Assembly: GCF_010668395.1 (NCBI RefSeq)
Contig: NZ_WUEY01000009.1
Coordinates: 1-64,000 of the forward strand
Direction of reading: 5' to 3'
DNA length: 64,000 nt
Source of the DNA: Martinezella lusitana
GTDB lineage: Bacteria > Pseudomonadota > Alphaproteobacteria > Rhizobiales > Rhizobiaceae
Shown here: one piece after another, positions 27,662 to 35,459 of the stretch
How positions within the stretch are numbered: position 1 is the stretch's first letter
Layout: every line of letters starts with the position of its first letter
Position numbers and translations under genes: made by a program
Notes under the pieces: model-generated
The model's database searches: none
Seen by the model: the letters and a program-made list of their open reading frames with translations, nothing else
Told to the model about the DNA's origin: nothing

Positions 27662-27985
27662 TCAGTTGTCAAAGGGCGGCTCATAGGTCTGGCAATTGTA
27701 AAGGCGACAGCTTCCGTCTTTCGCCGGCACCCAGTCATCGGTCGCAACGTCACCGGCGTCGCAGTAATTGCTATCCTGCACATAACGGTCATAGAGCGTA
27801 CCGGATTGCCGCGATCCGGGGTGCGTTACAATGACTGCTCCCTGATTGTTGATCGTCTGTCGCAGTGCTGCGCAGGTTCGACTACCCGCACTGACGCGTG
27901 AGATTGCCGAAGCAGGATAGGCGACCGCAACGGTAATACCCATCAGCAGAACAGCACGAGCAGCATATGACATCGAGCTTGACAT
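27662..27985 (-). CDS. Small secreted cysteine-containing protein
   Basis: This 107-residue protein has a clear signal peptide (ARAVLLMGITVAVAYPASA) and a mature part with four cysteines (CAALRQ, NYC, SCRLYNC), suggesting two disulfide bonds in the periplasm. The start follows GGGAGGAACGTC, a strong ribosome site. The pattern TCAALRQTINNQGAVIV...GTLYDRYVQ recalls a family of secreted rhizobial proteins of unknown function. Confidence 0.7.
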   Translation of the reverse strand: MSSSMSYAARAVLLMGITVAVAYPASAISRVSAGSRTCAALRQTINNQGAVIVTHPGSRQSGTLYDRYVQDSNYCDAGDVATDDWVPAKDGSCRLYNCQTYEPPFDN

Positions 27986-28285
27986 GACGTTCCTCCCTTG
28001 AGTTTCGTCAGTGCAATAACCTTCTATGCTGACGCCGGTTCCAAAGTTCGGTTGACTTTATCCATGCACAGCCTGCTCGTTTAAGAGCGAGCAGCTGTCG
28101 TTGGTGGAGATTCGCCGCAAGTTTGTGAATAAGCACCGTGTGGCAACCTCGGTTGTCTCAGCGAAATATGGCTTATTGTGCTGCCCGCCGCCGCGACCCA
28201 TGCCAATTTACGCCCCAGGGTGAATACGGCAATTATCAGGGACCGGCCGCGCTTCCGCTTCCCTCGCAATCGTCAGGAGTTCGAG
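27986..28285. other. Gene-free stretch between secreted protein and MBL fragment
   Basis: About 300 bases hold the promoter of the leftward secreted-protein gene. A leftward TTGACT-like hexamer in CGGTTGACTTTATCC lies on the other strand. Nothing else is supported. Confidence 0.35.
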
Positions 28286-28474
28286 ATGGTAAATCCTCTC
28301 GTGAAGCCATTTTGGGACAAGGCAACGGGGAGCTGGCAATATGTCTTCCGTGATCCCGGGACCATGAAGGGAGCGATTGTCGACCCGGTTCTCGGATACG
28401 ATCTGATCGCAGGCCGCAATCGACACGATGCAGGCCAAGGACATCGTAGTGCCGAATTCACATTTCTCGCTTGA
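28286..28474 (+). pseudogene. N-terminal fragment of an MBL-fold (persulfide dioxygenase-like) gene
   Basis: A good AGGAG precedes the ATG. The first 40 residues (NPLVKPFWDKATGSWQYVF, then DPGTMKGAIVDPVLGYD) match the start of metallo-beta-lactamase-fold hydrolases of the ETHE1/Blh type. The sequence is lost after DLIAGR, before the zinc motif HxHxDH, so no active enzyme can be made. Ordinary family members have 280 or more residues. Confidence 0.6.
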
Positions 28475-28531
28475 TGTGATTGAAAGTGAGTCATATAAAG
28501 ACATAAAGAATTCTTTATGTGGATTTGACCG

Positions 28532-29140
28532 ATGGCTATCGATCTGTTGAATTTGACCCTGTTTTCTCTGGCCGCCGTCGTCCTGCTCGGATCGCCGGGA
28601 CCGGGCATTGCGGCGCTAGTCGCGGTCGGCAAGGAACGTGGATTTCTTCAGGGTTTGCGCTTCTACGGCGGCCTGCAGATTGGCTTGGCAATAGCTGCCG
28701 GGCTGAGCGCCGTCGGGCTGTTTTCGATCATCGCCGCCATTCCGGGCGCCACGCACACAATGGCTTTGGTCGCAACGGCTTATCTTCTTTATCTCTCGTA
28801 CAAGATCGCCTTTGCTCCGGTTGGCGTGGGCGCTACAGGGTCTGGATCGGGTTTTGCCACAACGGCGCTCGGTGGAACGCTTTTGGGCATCACCAACCCC
28901 AAGGCGTATATCGCCTTCGCATCCTTGATGGCGTCCTATTCAATCGTTCGGTTCAATAGTGTCGCCGACATCTCGATCAAATGGATGGTTTGTGTTCTCG
29001 TCATGATCCTCGTCGATATCGCCTGGCTGTGGGCAGGCGTGGCGCTCGGTAGGGCCAATCTGAAGCCAGCCGCGGAGCGGATCGTCAACGTCCTCATGGC
29101 CAGCACGATACTTGCCACGGTGGTCACAGCACTTCTTTAG
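28532..29140 (+). CDS. LysE-family amino acid exporter
   Basis: This 202-residue inner-membrane protein has about six helices and the family signature GSPGPGIAALVAVGKERG near its N-terminus, with NPKAYIAFASLMASY in the middle. LysE/RhtB proteins export amino acids or similar small molecules. It is followed by a palindromic repeat that may act as a terminator. Confidence 0.85.
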   Translation: MAIDLLNLTLFSLAAVVLLGSPGPGIAALVAVGKERGFLQGLRFYGGLQIGLAIAAGLSAVGLFSIIAAIPGATHTMALVATAYLLYLSYKIAFAPVGVGATGSGSGFATTALGGTLLGITNPKAYIAFASLMASYSIVRFNSVADISIKWMVCVLVMILVDIAWLWAGVALGRANLKPAAERIVNVLMASTILATVVTALL

Positions 29141-29141
29141 G

Positions 29142-29191
29142 GACGCAATTTTAGGAAAAGTGCGCAGCGGTTTTCCGCCCGGAATTGCGTC
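29142..29191. repeat. Rhizobial palindromic repeat, copy A
   Basis: Arms GACGCAATT / AATTGCGTC enclose a core with GGAAAAGTG and GCGGTTTTCCG. The same core and arm design returns at 31032-31075. It lies right after the lysE stop and could stop transcription or be a mobile palindromic unit. Confidence 0.65.
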
Positions 29192-29530
29192 AAAGCGAAA
29201 GAGCGAGCGGTTCAGAGATTCCGTGAAGAGCTGATTCGCCAAGCGTGCAGTTTCGTCAATGAGTTTGAGAGTAGGTGCCGCTTGCTTCGGTGCGAAACCG
29301 CGGATCCCGATATTGCACCCGTCTCCGGGCGATCGGGACGGTATGGCTGTCCTTTAAACAGTTGACATCGCGCTGCATCAATATGCAAAGCTTATCATAA
29401 CGATTCCGCAGGCGCCGTCCTCCAGTCGTCTCGCCCCAGACTTTCATCCCATCAGCCAATCGCTCGACCACGGCCGTTTTGCCGGCCAATGCGTCTTCGA
29501 TATCGGGTGCAGCAGTCAGAAAGGAATGCC
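29192..29530. other. Gene-free stretch upstream of the first DHA2 pump
   Basis: No gene is supported. A leftward open frame across it has no ribosome site or motif. A TTGACA hexamer near 29362 has no well-placed -10 partner. Confidence 0.3.
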
Positions 29531-31030
29531 ATGTCCAGCAAGGTCGATCGTTCGAGACGCCCGTTGGTCATCGTCTCGATCATGCTGGCGACCTTCATGG
29601 TCGCCGTGGAAGCGACCATCGTTGCAACCGCCATGCCGCGCATCGTCGGCCAGCTCGGCGGCTTCACCTATTACAGCTGGGTCTTTTCCGCCTTTCTGCT
29701 TGCGCAGTCCACCACGACGGTCATCTATGGCAAACTTTCCGATATCTTCGGCCGCAAGCCCATGCTCATCTGCGGCATCCTCATCTTTCTGGTGGGCTCG
29801 ACACTTGCGGGCTTTGCCTGGTCGATGGCCTCCCTGATCGTCTTCAGGCTGCTGCAGGGCCTCGGCGCCGGCGCCATTCAGCCCGTGACGATGACCGTGG
29901 TCGGCGACCTCTACAGGCTCGAAGAGCGAGCCAAGGTGCAGGGTGCGCTTGCTAGCGTCTGGGCCATATCCGCGGTCATTGGCCCGCTTGCCGGCGGCAT
30001 CATCGTCGACAATCTGTCATGGGCCTGGATTTTCTGGATCAACCTGCCGGTCGGCGTGCTCTCCATCGCCGGTTTCATCTTCTTCCTGCACGAGTCCGTC
30101 ACGCCGCGCGAGGCGAAGATCGACTATCTGGGCACGATCCTGTTTTCGATCTCGATCGTTTCGCTGCTTGTCATGCTGACGGAAACAGATGCGGGCTTTG
30201 CGGTTCTCTGTCCGCTCGCAATCGTCTTTGTCGTCACCGGCATCCTGTTTCTCTTGCAGGAGCGACGGGCACCGGAGCCAATCATCTCGATTGCGCTCTG
30301 GAGCCGGCGGCTCATTGCGACCAGCAATGCGGCCACGCTTCTCGCCGGCATGGCGCTGATCGGGCTGACCACGGTACTGCCGATCTACGTCCAGGGCGTG
30401 CTCGGACGGTCTCCGCTCGAAGCCGGCTTCACCCTGACGATGCTGATCGTCGGCTGGCCGCTCGCCGTGATGCTCTCGAGCCGCTTCTTTCGCGCCTTTG
30501 GTATCCGCAGAACCCTGCGCGCCGGTAGTCTCATGTTCCCCTTCGGTGCAGTCTTCCTCCTGTTCCTGACGCCGGATAGCAGCCCGGTGATCGCCGGTAT
30601 CGGCTCGTTCCTGATGGGCTTCGGCATGGGGCTCATCAGTCTCACCAGCGTCGTGCTCGTGCAGGAAAGCGTCGAGTGGTCCATGCGCGGCAGTGCGACG
30701 GCGTCGATCATATTCTCGCGCAGCCTCGGCAACACCCTTGGCGCGACGGCACTCGGCGCGATCATGAATGTCGGCATAGCGCACTACGGCAGCGGTGATC
30801 TGGCAACCAGGCTTCACGATATTCTCAACCAGCCGACCGGCCTTTCCGATCTCGTCGGCGATCCGGCGATCAGAGGCGTCTTCGATGCGGCGCTGCACTG
30901 GAGCTTCTGGGGCGTCGTCGTCGTCGCGGTGACAGCCTTTGCGACCATCTGGCTCATCCCGGTTGCGCATGACGCCGGGCGTGGATCATCCGTGCCCAAG
31001 GCGGATGCGCAGGATGCGATGACCCACTAG
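29531..31030 (+). CDS. MFS drug-efflux transporter, DHA2 family (14 TM)
   Basis: This 499-residue inner-membrane protein has 14 predicted helices. Motif A is seen in VIYGKLSDIFGRKPMLI and motif C in SAVIGPLAGGIIVDNLSWAWIFWINLPVG. DHA2 pumps use the proton gradient to export drugs or other hydrophobic compounds. The ATG at 29531 follows AAGGA at a good distance. A palindromic repeat follows the stop. No regulator is adjacent on this side. Confidence 0.88.
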   Translation: MSSKVDRSRRPLVIVSIMLATFMVAVEATIVATAMPRIVGQLGGFTYYSWVFSAFLLAQSTTTVIYGKLSDIFGRKPMLICGILIFLVGSTLAGFAWSMASLIVFRLLQGLGAGAIQPVTMTVVGDLYRLEERAKVQGALASVWAISAVIGPLAGGIIVDNLSWAWIFWINLPVGVLSIAGFIFFLHESVTPREAKIDYLGTILFSISIVSLLVMLTETDAGFAVLCPLAIVFVVTGILFLLQERRAPEPIISIALWSRRLIATSNAATLLAGMALIGLTTVLPIYVQGVLGRSPLEAGFTLTMLIVGWPLAVMLSSRFFRAFGIRRTLRAGSLMFPFGAVFLLFLTPDSSPVIAGIGSFLMGFGMGLISLTSVVLVQESVEWSMRGSATASIIFSRSLGNTLGATALGAIMNVGIAHYGSGDLATRLHDILNQPTGLSDLVGDPAIRGVFDAALHWSFWGVVVVAVTAFATIWLIPVAHDAGRGSSVPKADAQDAMTH

Positions 31031-31031
31031 A

Positions 31032-31075
31032 GCAATTCCAGGAAAAGTTGATAGCGGTTTTCCGTCTGGAATTGC
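31032..31075. repeat. Rhizobial palindromic repeat, copy B
   Basis: Arms GCAATTCCAG / CTGGAATTGC are perfect 10-base inverted repeats with an inner GGAAAA / TTTTCC pair. The core AGCGGTTTTCCG is shared with copy A at 29142-29191. It lies directly after the DHA2 pump stop. Confidence 0.7.
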
Positions 31076-31173
31076 AGAAAAACAAAGGACATGGCGTGGC
31101 AGGCCCACCGCTTCAGCACGCTGCCGTGTTCATCACGAAAGCGGGGCCATAGAATCATATTTGACGCGATCTG

Positions 31174-31968
31174 TCAGAAACCGTAGTCACGGGCGAGCCA
31201 TTCATCCAGCAGGTTTCGCGAAGCCTTCGTTGCGGCCTTCGCATCCTGGGCGACGATGGCGTCCAGAATAGCCTTGTGAAGCGGCAGGGAGCGTTTTTGA
31301 CCCTCCGCGATGTCTTCATGGCCGGACAGCGTGCGATTGGCGTAGATTCCGACGGCGATCAGGTCGATCAACTGCGAATAGATCATGTTGTGCGTGGCAG
31401 CGAAGATCGCGGTATGGAAGCGCAGGTCGGCATCGGCATTGCTGTTGATGTCGCCGATGGTGGAGGCCATTTCCTCATAAGCCGAATTGATGGCGGCAAC
31501 GTCGCTCTCGGTACGGCGCAAGGCTGCACGCGCCGTCGCTTCCGGCTCCAGAGCCAGCCGCAAGTCCTTGATCGAACGCATGATTTCGACCGAAGGTCCT
31601 GTCTCGTAGTACCAGACCATGACATCCGTATCGAGATGGTGCCAGTTGGAGCGTTCCTTGACGCGCGTGCCAACGCGGGTCTTGATCTCGATCAGTCCCT
31701 TGCCGGCAAGGCATTTCATCGCTTCGCGGATGACTGTGCGACTGATGCCGAATTGTTCGACCAGATCCGGCTCGTTGGGCAATGTCGTGCCGACGGGGTA
31801 GTCGGCCCGGACGATCCGACGGCCGAGCTCATGGACGAAATAGCCGAACACACCGCGCCGCGGGATCGTACCGTATTTTCGCACAAAGGCATCGAAGGGC
31901 GACTGCGTTGCGATCAGTTTCGACCCCGGAGTAGCCGGAGAGGTCATTGCGTCCTGGCCATGTTTCAT
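31174..31968 (-). CDS. GntR-family regulator with FCD ligand domain
   Basis: From the ATG MKHGQDAMTS the protein has about 264 residues. A winged helix-turn-helix (GRRIVRADYPVGTTLPNEPDLVEQFGISRTVIREAMKCLAGKG) is followed by an all-helical FCD domain with metal/ligand residues in DADLRFHTAIFAATHN and the late SLPLHKAILDAI. FCD regulators respond to small acids or sugars. A longer start at 32013 is possible. It diverges from the second DHA2 pump, which is its most likely target. Confidence 0.85.
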   Translation of the reverse strand: MKHGQDAMTSPATPGSKLIATQSPFDAFVRKYGTIPRRGVFGYFVHELGRRIVRADYPVGTTLPNEPDLVEQFGISRTVIREAMKCLAGKGLIEIKTRVGTRVKERSNWHHLDTDVMVWYYETGPSVEIMRSIKDLRLALEPEATARAALRRTESDVAAINSAYEEMASTIGDINSNADADLRFHTAIFAATHNMIYSQLIDLIAVGIYANRTLSGHEDIAEGQKRSLPLHKAILDAIVAQDAKAATKASRNLLDEWLARDYGF

Positions 31969-32268
31969 TATGCGGGACTCTCGTTCCTTATTGATGCGCC
32001 GTTTCAAGGACAAACGTCGGCCTATGTGCGGCGGGGGGAAACTTCACGCGGGTGTCTCGGCTTGCTCGAGGCTGTTCCATAGTGTTCAAATGTCGATCCT
32101 GTCGTCCATTTTGCGGCATATTCCGGCAAAACCCTAGCATGTCTTGCGCACGGATGCCTACAGGCACGGGATGGGCTCGCCTGTTCGCCCACATGAACGC
32201 GCAGACCTGCCCTTTCCGTGCTGAGACGTTGCGGGGGCAGCCGTATCATCAAATTGCACACATTCCGC

Positions 32269-32289
32269 TAAGCGAAACGTGATCGCTTA
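32269..32289. promoter_or_regulatory. Inverted repeat between GntR gene and DHA2 pump
   Basis: TAAGCGA-N7-TCGCTTA is a perfect seven-base inverted repeat, about 93 bases before the pump start and inside the 413-base divergent region (31969-32381). It is a candidate operator. No other feature is seen in this region. Confidence 0.5.
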
Positions 32290-32381
32290 ATCGATTGATG
32301 GGACGATTTCGGTCTATCGTAAACGTTGCCGAACCGTTTAAATACGGCGGGGATGCGAGGCGGATTCGGAGTAGCTTATCG

Positions 32382-33845
32382 ATGAATGACATGTCCACGC
32401 GTGGGCAGGGGGAAGAGGCGCAGGAGGCCGGCTCTCGCTCGCTGTTGATTGCATTGCTGGTGGCCGGTGCCTTCTTCATGGAAAACCTGGACGGCACGGT
32501 GATTGCGACTGCGCTGCCGCAAATGGCCGTTTCCTTCGGTGCCCGACCGGTCGATCTTAATATCGGGATGAGCGCCTATCTCCTGACCCTTGGCGTCTTC
32601 ATTCCAATCAGTGGCTGGATCAGCGATCGTTTCGGTGCGCGTCTGGTATTCACGACGGCAGTCGTCGTCTTTACGCTTGCATCCGTCCTTTGCGGCTTTG
32701 CCGATGGAGTCGGTTCGTTCGTGGCGATGCGCATCCTGCAGGGCATCGGCGGGGCGATGATGGTGCCTGTGGGCAGATTGGTCGTCTTGAACAACACGCC
32801 CAAGGACAAGCTGATCTCGGCGATCGCGACGATCACCTGGCCCGCGTTGGTGGCGCCGATCCTGGGACCGCCGCTCGGCGGCTTCATTACCGATCATGCA
32901 AGCTGGCGCTGGATCTTCTTCCTCAACCTGCCGCTCGGAATTCTGGCATTCGTCTTCGCGCTCATGCTCATTCCTGAAACCAAGAGCACGGCGCGTCCGC
33001 CCTTCGATTGGATCGGTTTCATCGTCAGCGGCATTGGTCTGGCCGGCCTGATGTATGGGCTGGAACTGATCGGGCGGCCCGATCCTGTCTGGCTCGAGGC
33101 ATGGGCCTATGTGATTGTCGGCATCATCCTGCTTGCCGTCGCCGTGTTCCATTTCCTTCGCACGGAGCATCCGTTGATCGATCTCTCGGGGCTTAAGCTT
33201 TCGAGCTTCGCGATCACCATCTCGGGCGGATCGCTGTTCCGCATCGCCATCGGGGCCGTGCCCTTCCTGCTGCCGCTGATGTTCCAGGTCGGGTTCGGGC
33301 TCAGCGCCTTTCATGCCGGTATGCTGACCCTGGCGGTTTTTGCCGGCAATCTGGCGATGAAGCCGGCAACGACGCCGATCCTTCGTCGGTTTGGTTTCAA
33401 GCCGGTGCTGATCGTCAACGGCCTTCTCAATGCCGTCTTCATTGCCGCCTGCGCCTTGTTTTCTCCCGACACGTCCTTGTGGTTCATCATACCGGTGCTG
33501 TTCATCGGCGGCATGTGCCGCTCGATGCATTTTACCGCGCTGAATACGATTGCCTTTGCCGATATCCCGCCCCAGCAAATGACGGGCGCCAACACGCTGT
33601 TCAGCACTGTCTTTCAGCTGACCATGGGCATGGGCATCGCTGTCGGCGCCATCGGTATCCGTATCGGCCAGGCGATCAGCGCGCCATTGGGGGCGAGTGG
33701 CATCGTCGCCGTGGAATTCCGTCTCGCCTTCGTGCTGCTCGGGATCATCGCGCTTCTCGCCGTACTGGATTGCCTGCCGCTTGACAGCAAGGTCGGCGAC
33801 AATGTCTCGCGCAAGCCAAAGCAAAGTGCGAGGAAGGCGGCATAA
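32382..33845 (+). CDS. MFS drug-efflux transporter, DHA2 family (14 TM)
   Basis: This 487-residue protein has 14 predicted membrane helices. It begins with MENLDGTVIATALPQMA, the DHA2 motif of the first helix. Motif A appears as GWISDRFGARLVFT and motif C as LVAPILGPPLGGFITDHASWRWIFFLNLP. The start is taken at an ATG with GGAG eleven bases upstream; a longer frame begins at 32295. It is divergent from the GntR/FCD regulator gene and convergent with a 46-codon membrane-protein gene. Confidence 0.87.
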   Translation: MNDMSTRGQGEEAQEAGSRSLLIALLVAGAFFMENLDGTVIATALPQMAVSFGARPVDLNIGMSAYLLTLGVFIPISGWISDRFGARLVFTTAVVVFTLASVLCGFADGVGSFVAMRILQGIGGAMMVPVGRLVVLNNTPKDKLISAIATITWPALVAPILGPPLGGFITDHASWRWIFFLNLPLGILAFVFALMLIPETKSTARPPFDWIGFIVSGIGLAGLMYGLELIGRPDPVWLEAWAYVIVGIILLAVAVFHFLRTEHPLIDLSGLKLSSFAITISGGSLFRIAIGAVPFLLPLMFQVGFGLSAFHAGMLTLAVFAGNLAMKPATTPILRRFGFKPVLIVNGLLNAVFIAACALFSPDTSLWFIIPVLFIGGMCRSMHFTALNTIAFADIPPQQMTGANTLFSTVFQLTMGMGIAVGAIGIRIGQAISAPLGASGIVAVEFRLAFVLLGIIALLAVLDCLPLDSKVGDNVSRKPKQSARKAA

Positions 33846-33865
33846 CCTATTGCTTTCACATGCGT

Positions 33866-34006
33866 TCAGCGCGGGTATTGAATAAGATTATAGTGCAGCA
33901 ATATCACGGGTATCGCCATGAGCATGATCAGAAGCATTGCGACGCTTGCCGTGCGCACCATCTTCATTCGGCGGACGCGCTGACCGGTCCAGTCATATAC
34001 TGCCAT
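33866..34006 (-). CDS. 46-aa single-pass membrane microprotein
   Basis: An ATG preceded by AAGGAGGGG, one of the best ribosome sites of the window, opens a 46-codon gene. The product is MAVYDWTGQRVRRMKMV followed by one hydrophobic helix (ASVAMLLIMLMAIPVILL) and a short tail, so the basic N-terminus should face the cytoplasm. I know no family. It is convergent with the DHA2 gene, 20 bases apart. Confidence 0.6.
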   Translation of the reverse strand: MAVYDWTGQRVRRMKMVRTASVAMLLIMLMAIPVILLHYNLIQYPR

Positions 34007-34266
34007 AATAAGCCCCTCCTTGTCCTCGGCCCCTAGAAAGGCAAGAAATGGAACTCCAGTCAATATCGGCAATAGCGAGCCTTATAATAAGAATTTACTA
34101 ATATTTATTGGTGCGAGTGGCTTTTTGGTCGCAATCGCATCCCCGATAATTTTGAAAGGATTTCGTGAAGATCGTTTTGTGGTGTTCGTTCAGGCGGTAT
34201 AACGGGTTGGAATTTCGTCCCCATTGCAGTGGGACTACCGGTTTGCTTTGAAAAGAGGAAAAGGCA

Positions 34267-35313
34267 ATGAGCAAGATGCGTGCCCTGGTGTTGGAGCGCC
34301 AGCATGAATTGGCGATCCGCGATATCGATCTGCCGCAGGATGTCGGACCGGGCGAGGTGAAGATCAAGATCCATACGGTCGGCGTCTGCGGATCTGACGT
34401 GCATTACTACACGCATGGAAAGATCGGGCCCTTCGTCGTCAACGAGCCGATGGTGCTCGGTCATGAGGCTGCCGGGATTGTCGTCGAAGTCGGGTCCGGC
34501 GTAACGCATCTGAAGGTCGGGGATCGCGTCTGCATGGAGCCGGGTATTCCGGATGCGAATTCCAAGGCCAGCCGGCTTGGCATGTACAATGTCGATCCCG
34601 CCGTCACTTTCTGGGCGACGCCGCCGATCCATGGCGTCCTGACGCCCTTCGTCGTGCATCCGGCCAACTACACCTTCAAGCTGCCGGACAATGTCAGCTT
34701 TGCGGAAGGGGCTATGGTCGAGCCCTTTGCTGTGGGCATGCAGGCCGCGACCAAGGCGCGCATTACGCCTGGCGATACGGCAGTCGTGCTCGGTGCCGGT
34801 CCCATCGGCATCATGGTGGCGGTTGCAGCGCTCGCCGGTGGGTGCGCGCGGGCGATCGTTGCCGATCTGGCGCAGCCGAAGCTTGATATCGCCGCCCAGT
34901 ATCAGGGCGTCATTCCGGTCAATATTCGCGAGAAGAACCTGATTGAGGAAGTCGAGAGGCTCACGGAAGGCTGGGGTGCGGATGTGGTCTTCGAATGCTC
35001 GGGTTCGCCGAAGGCCTGGGAAACCGTGATGGCGCTGCCGCGCCCGGGCGGCGTCATCGTCGCCGTCGGACTGCCCGTCAATCCGGTCGGCTTCGATGTT
35101 TCGACCGCATCCACCAAGGAAATCCGCATCGAGACGGTTTTCCGTTATGCGCATCAGTATGAGCGCTCCATCGCGCTGATCGCGTCCGGCCGCGTCGATC
35201 TCAAGCCGCTGATCTCCGAAACCTTCGCCTTCGAGGATTCCATCAAGGCGTTCGACCGCGCCGTCGAAGCGCGGCCCACGGACGTCAAGCTACAGATCGT
35301 CCTGGAGCAGTAA
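34267..35313 (+). CDS. xdhA: Zinc-type medium-chain dehydrogenase, xylitol dehydrogenase-like
   Basis: This 348-residue protein has the catalytic zinc residues C41 (VGVCGSD) and H66-E67 (GHEAAG) and a Rossmann NAD site (VLGAGPIGIMV). The segment VCMEPGIPDANSKASRLGMYNVDPAVTFWATPP follows bacterial xylitol dehydrogenases, which oxidise xylitol to D-xylulose. The four cysteines of the structural zinc site are absent (DANSKASRL in their place), as in that subgroup. Sorbitol as substrate is possible. It stands alone with a terminator behind it. Confidence 0.85.
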   Translation: MSKMRALVLERQHELAIRDIDLPQDVGPGEVKIKIHTVGVCGSDVHYYTHGKIGPFVVNEPMVLGHEAAGIVVEVGSGVTHLKVGDRVCMEPGIPDANSKASRLGMYNVDPAVTFWATPPIHGVLTPFVVHPANYTFKLPDNVSFAEGAMVEPFAVGMQAATKARITPGDTAVVLGAGPIGIMVAVAALAGGCARAIVADLAQPKLDIAAQYQGVIPVNIREKNLIEEVERLTEGWGADVVFECSGSPKAWETVMALPRPGGVIVAVGLPVNPVGFDVSTASTKEIRIETVFRYAHQYERSIALIASGRVDLKPLISETFAFEDSIKAFDRAVEARPTDVKLQIVLEQ

Positions 35314-35326
35314 GCTTCTGTTTTTG

Positions 35327-35356
35327 CATCGCCTTGCCTTGGCAAGGCGATGTTTT
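35327..35356 (+). terminator. Terminator after xylitol-type dehydrogenase
   Basis: CATCGCCTTGCC and GGCAAGGCGATG form a 12-base stem around TT, followed by TTTT and preceded by TTTTT, so it can act on both strands. Confidence 0.85.
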
Positions 35357-35459
35357 CCTTCAGTTTCACTCGACCCCGTAGACGGCCCGGCAAAAGCGGT
35401 GCTAGGTAGCCTTATACACAGGGAACAGGCTTTAACGCCGTGAAACGGGAAGGACTGCC

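Noticed and set aside
30017..30970. Leftward open frame of 317 codons
   Set aside because: Antisense to the first DHA2 pump; Arg/Asp/Glu/His-rich product without motif.
32376..33824. Minus-strand open frame of 482 codons
   Set aside because: Antisense to the DHA2 pump. The product is an extreme mixture of Asp, Arg, Gln and His, typical of a mirrored membrane protein.
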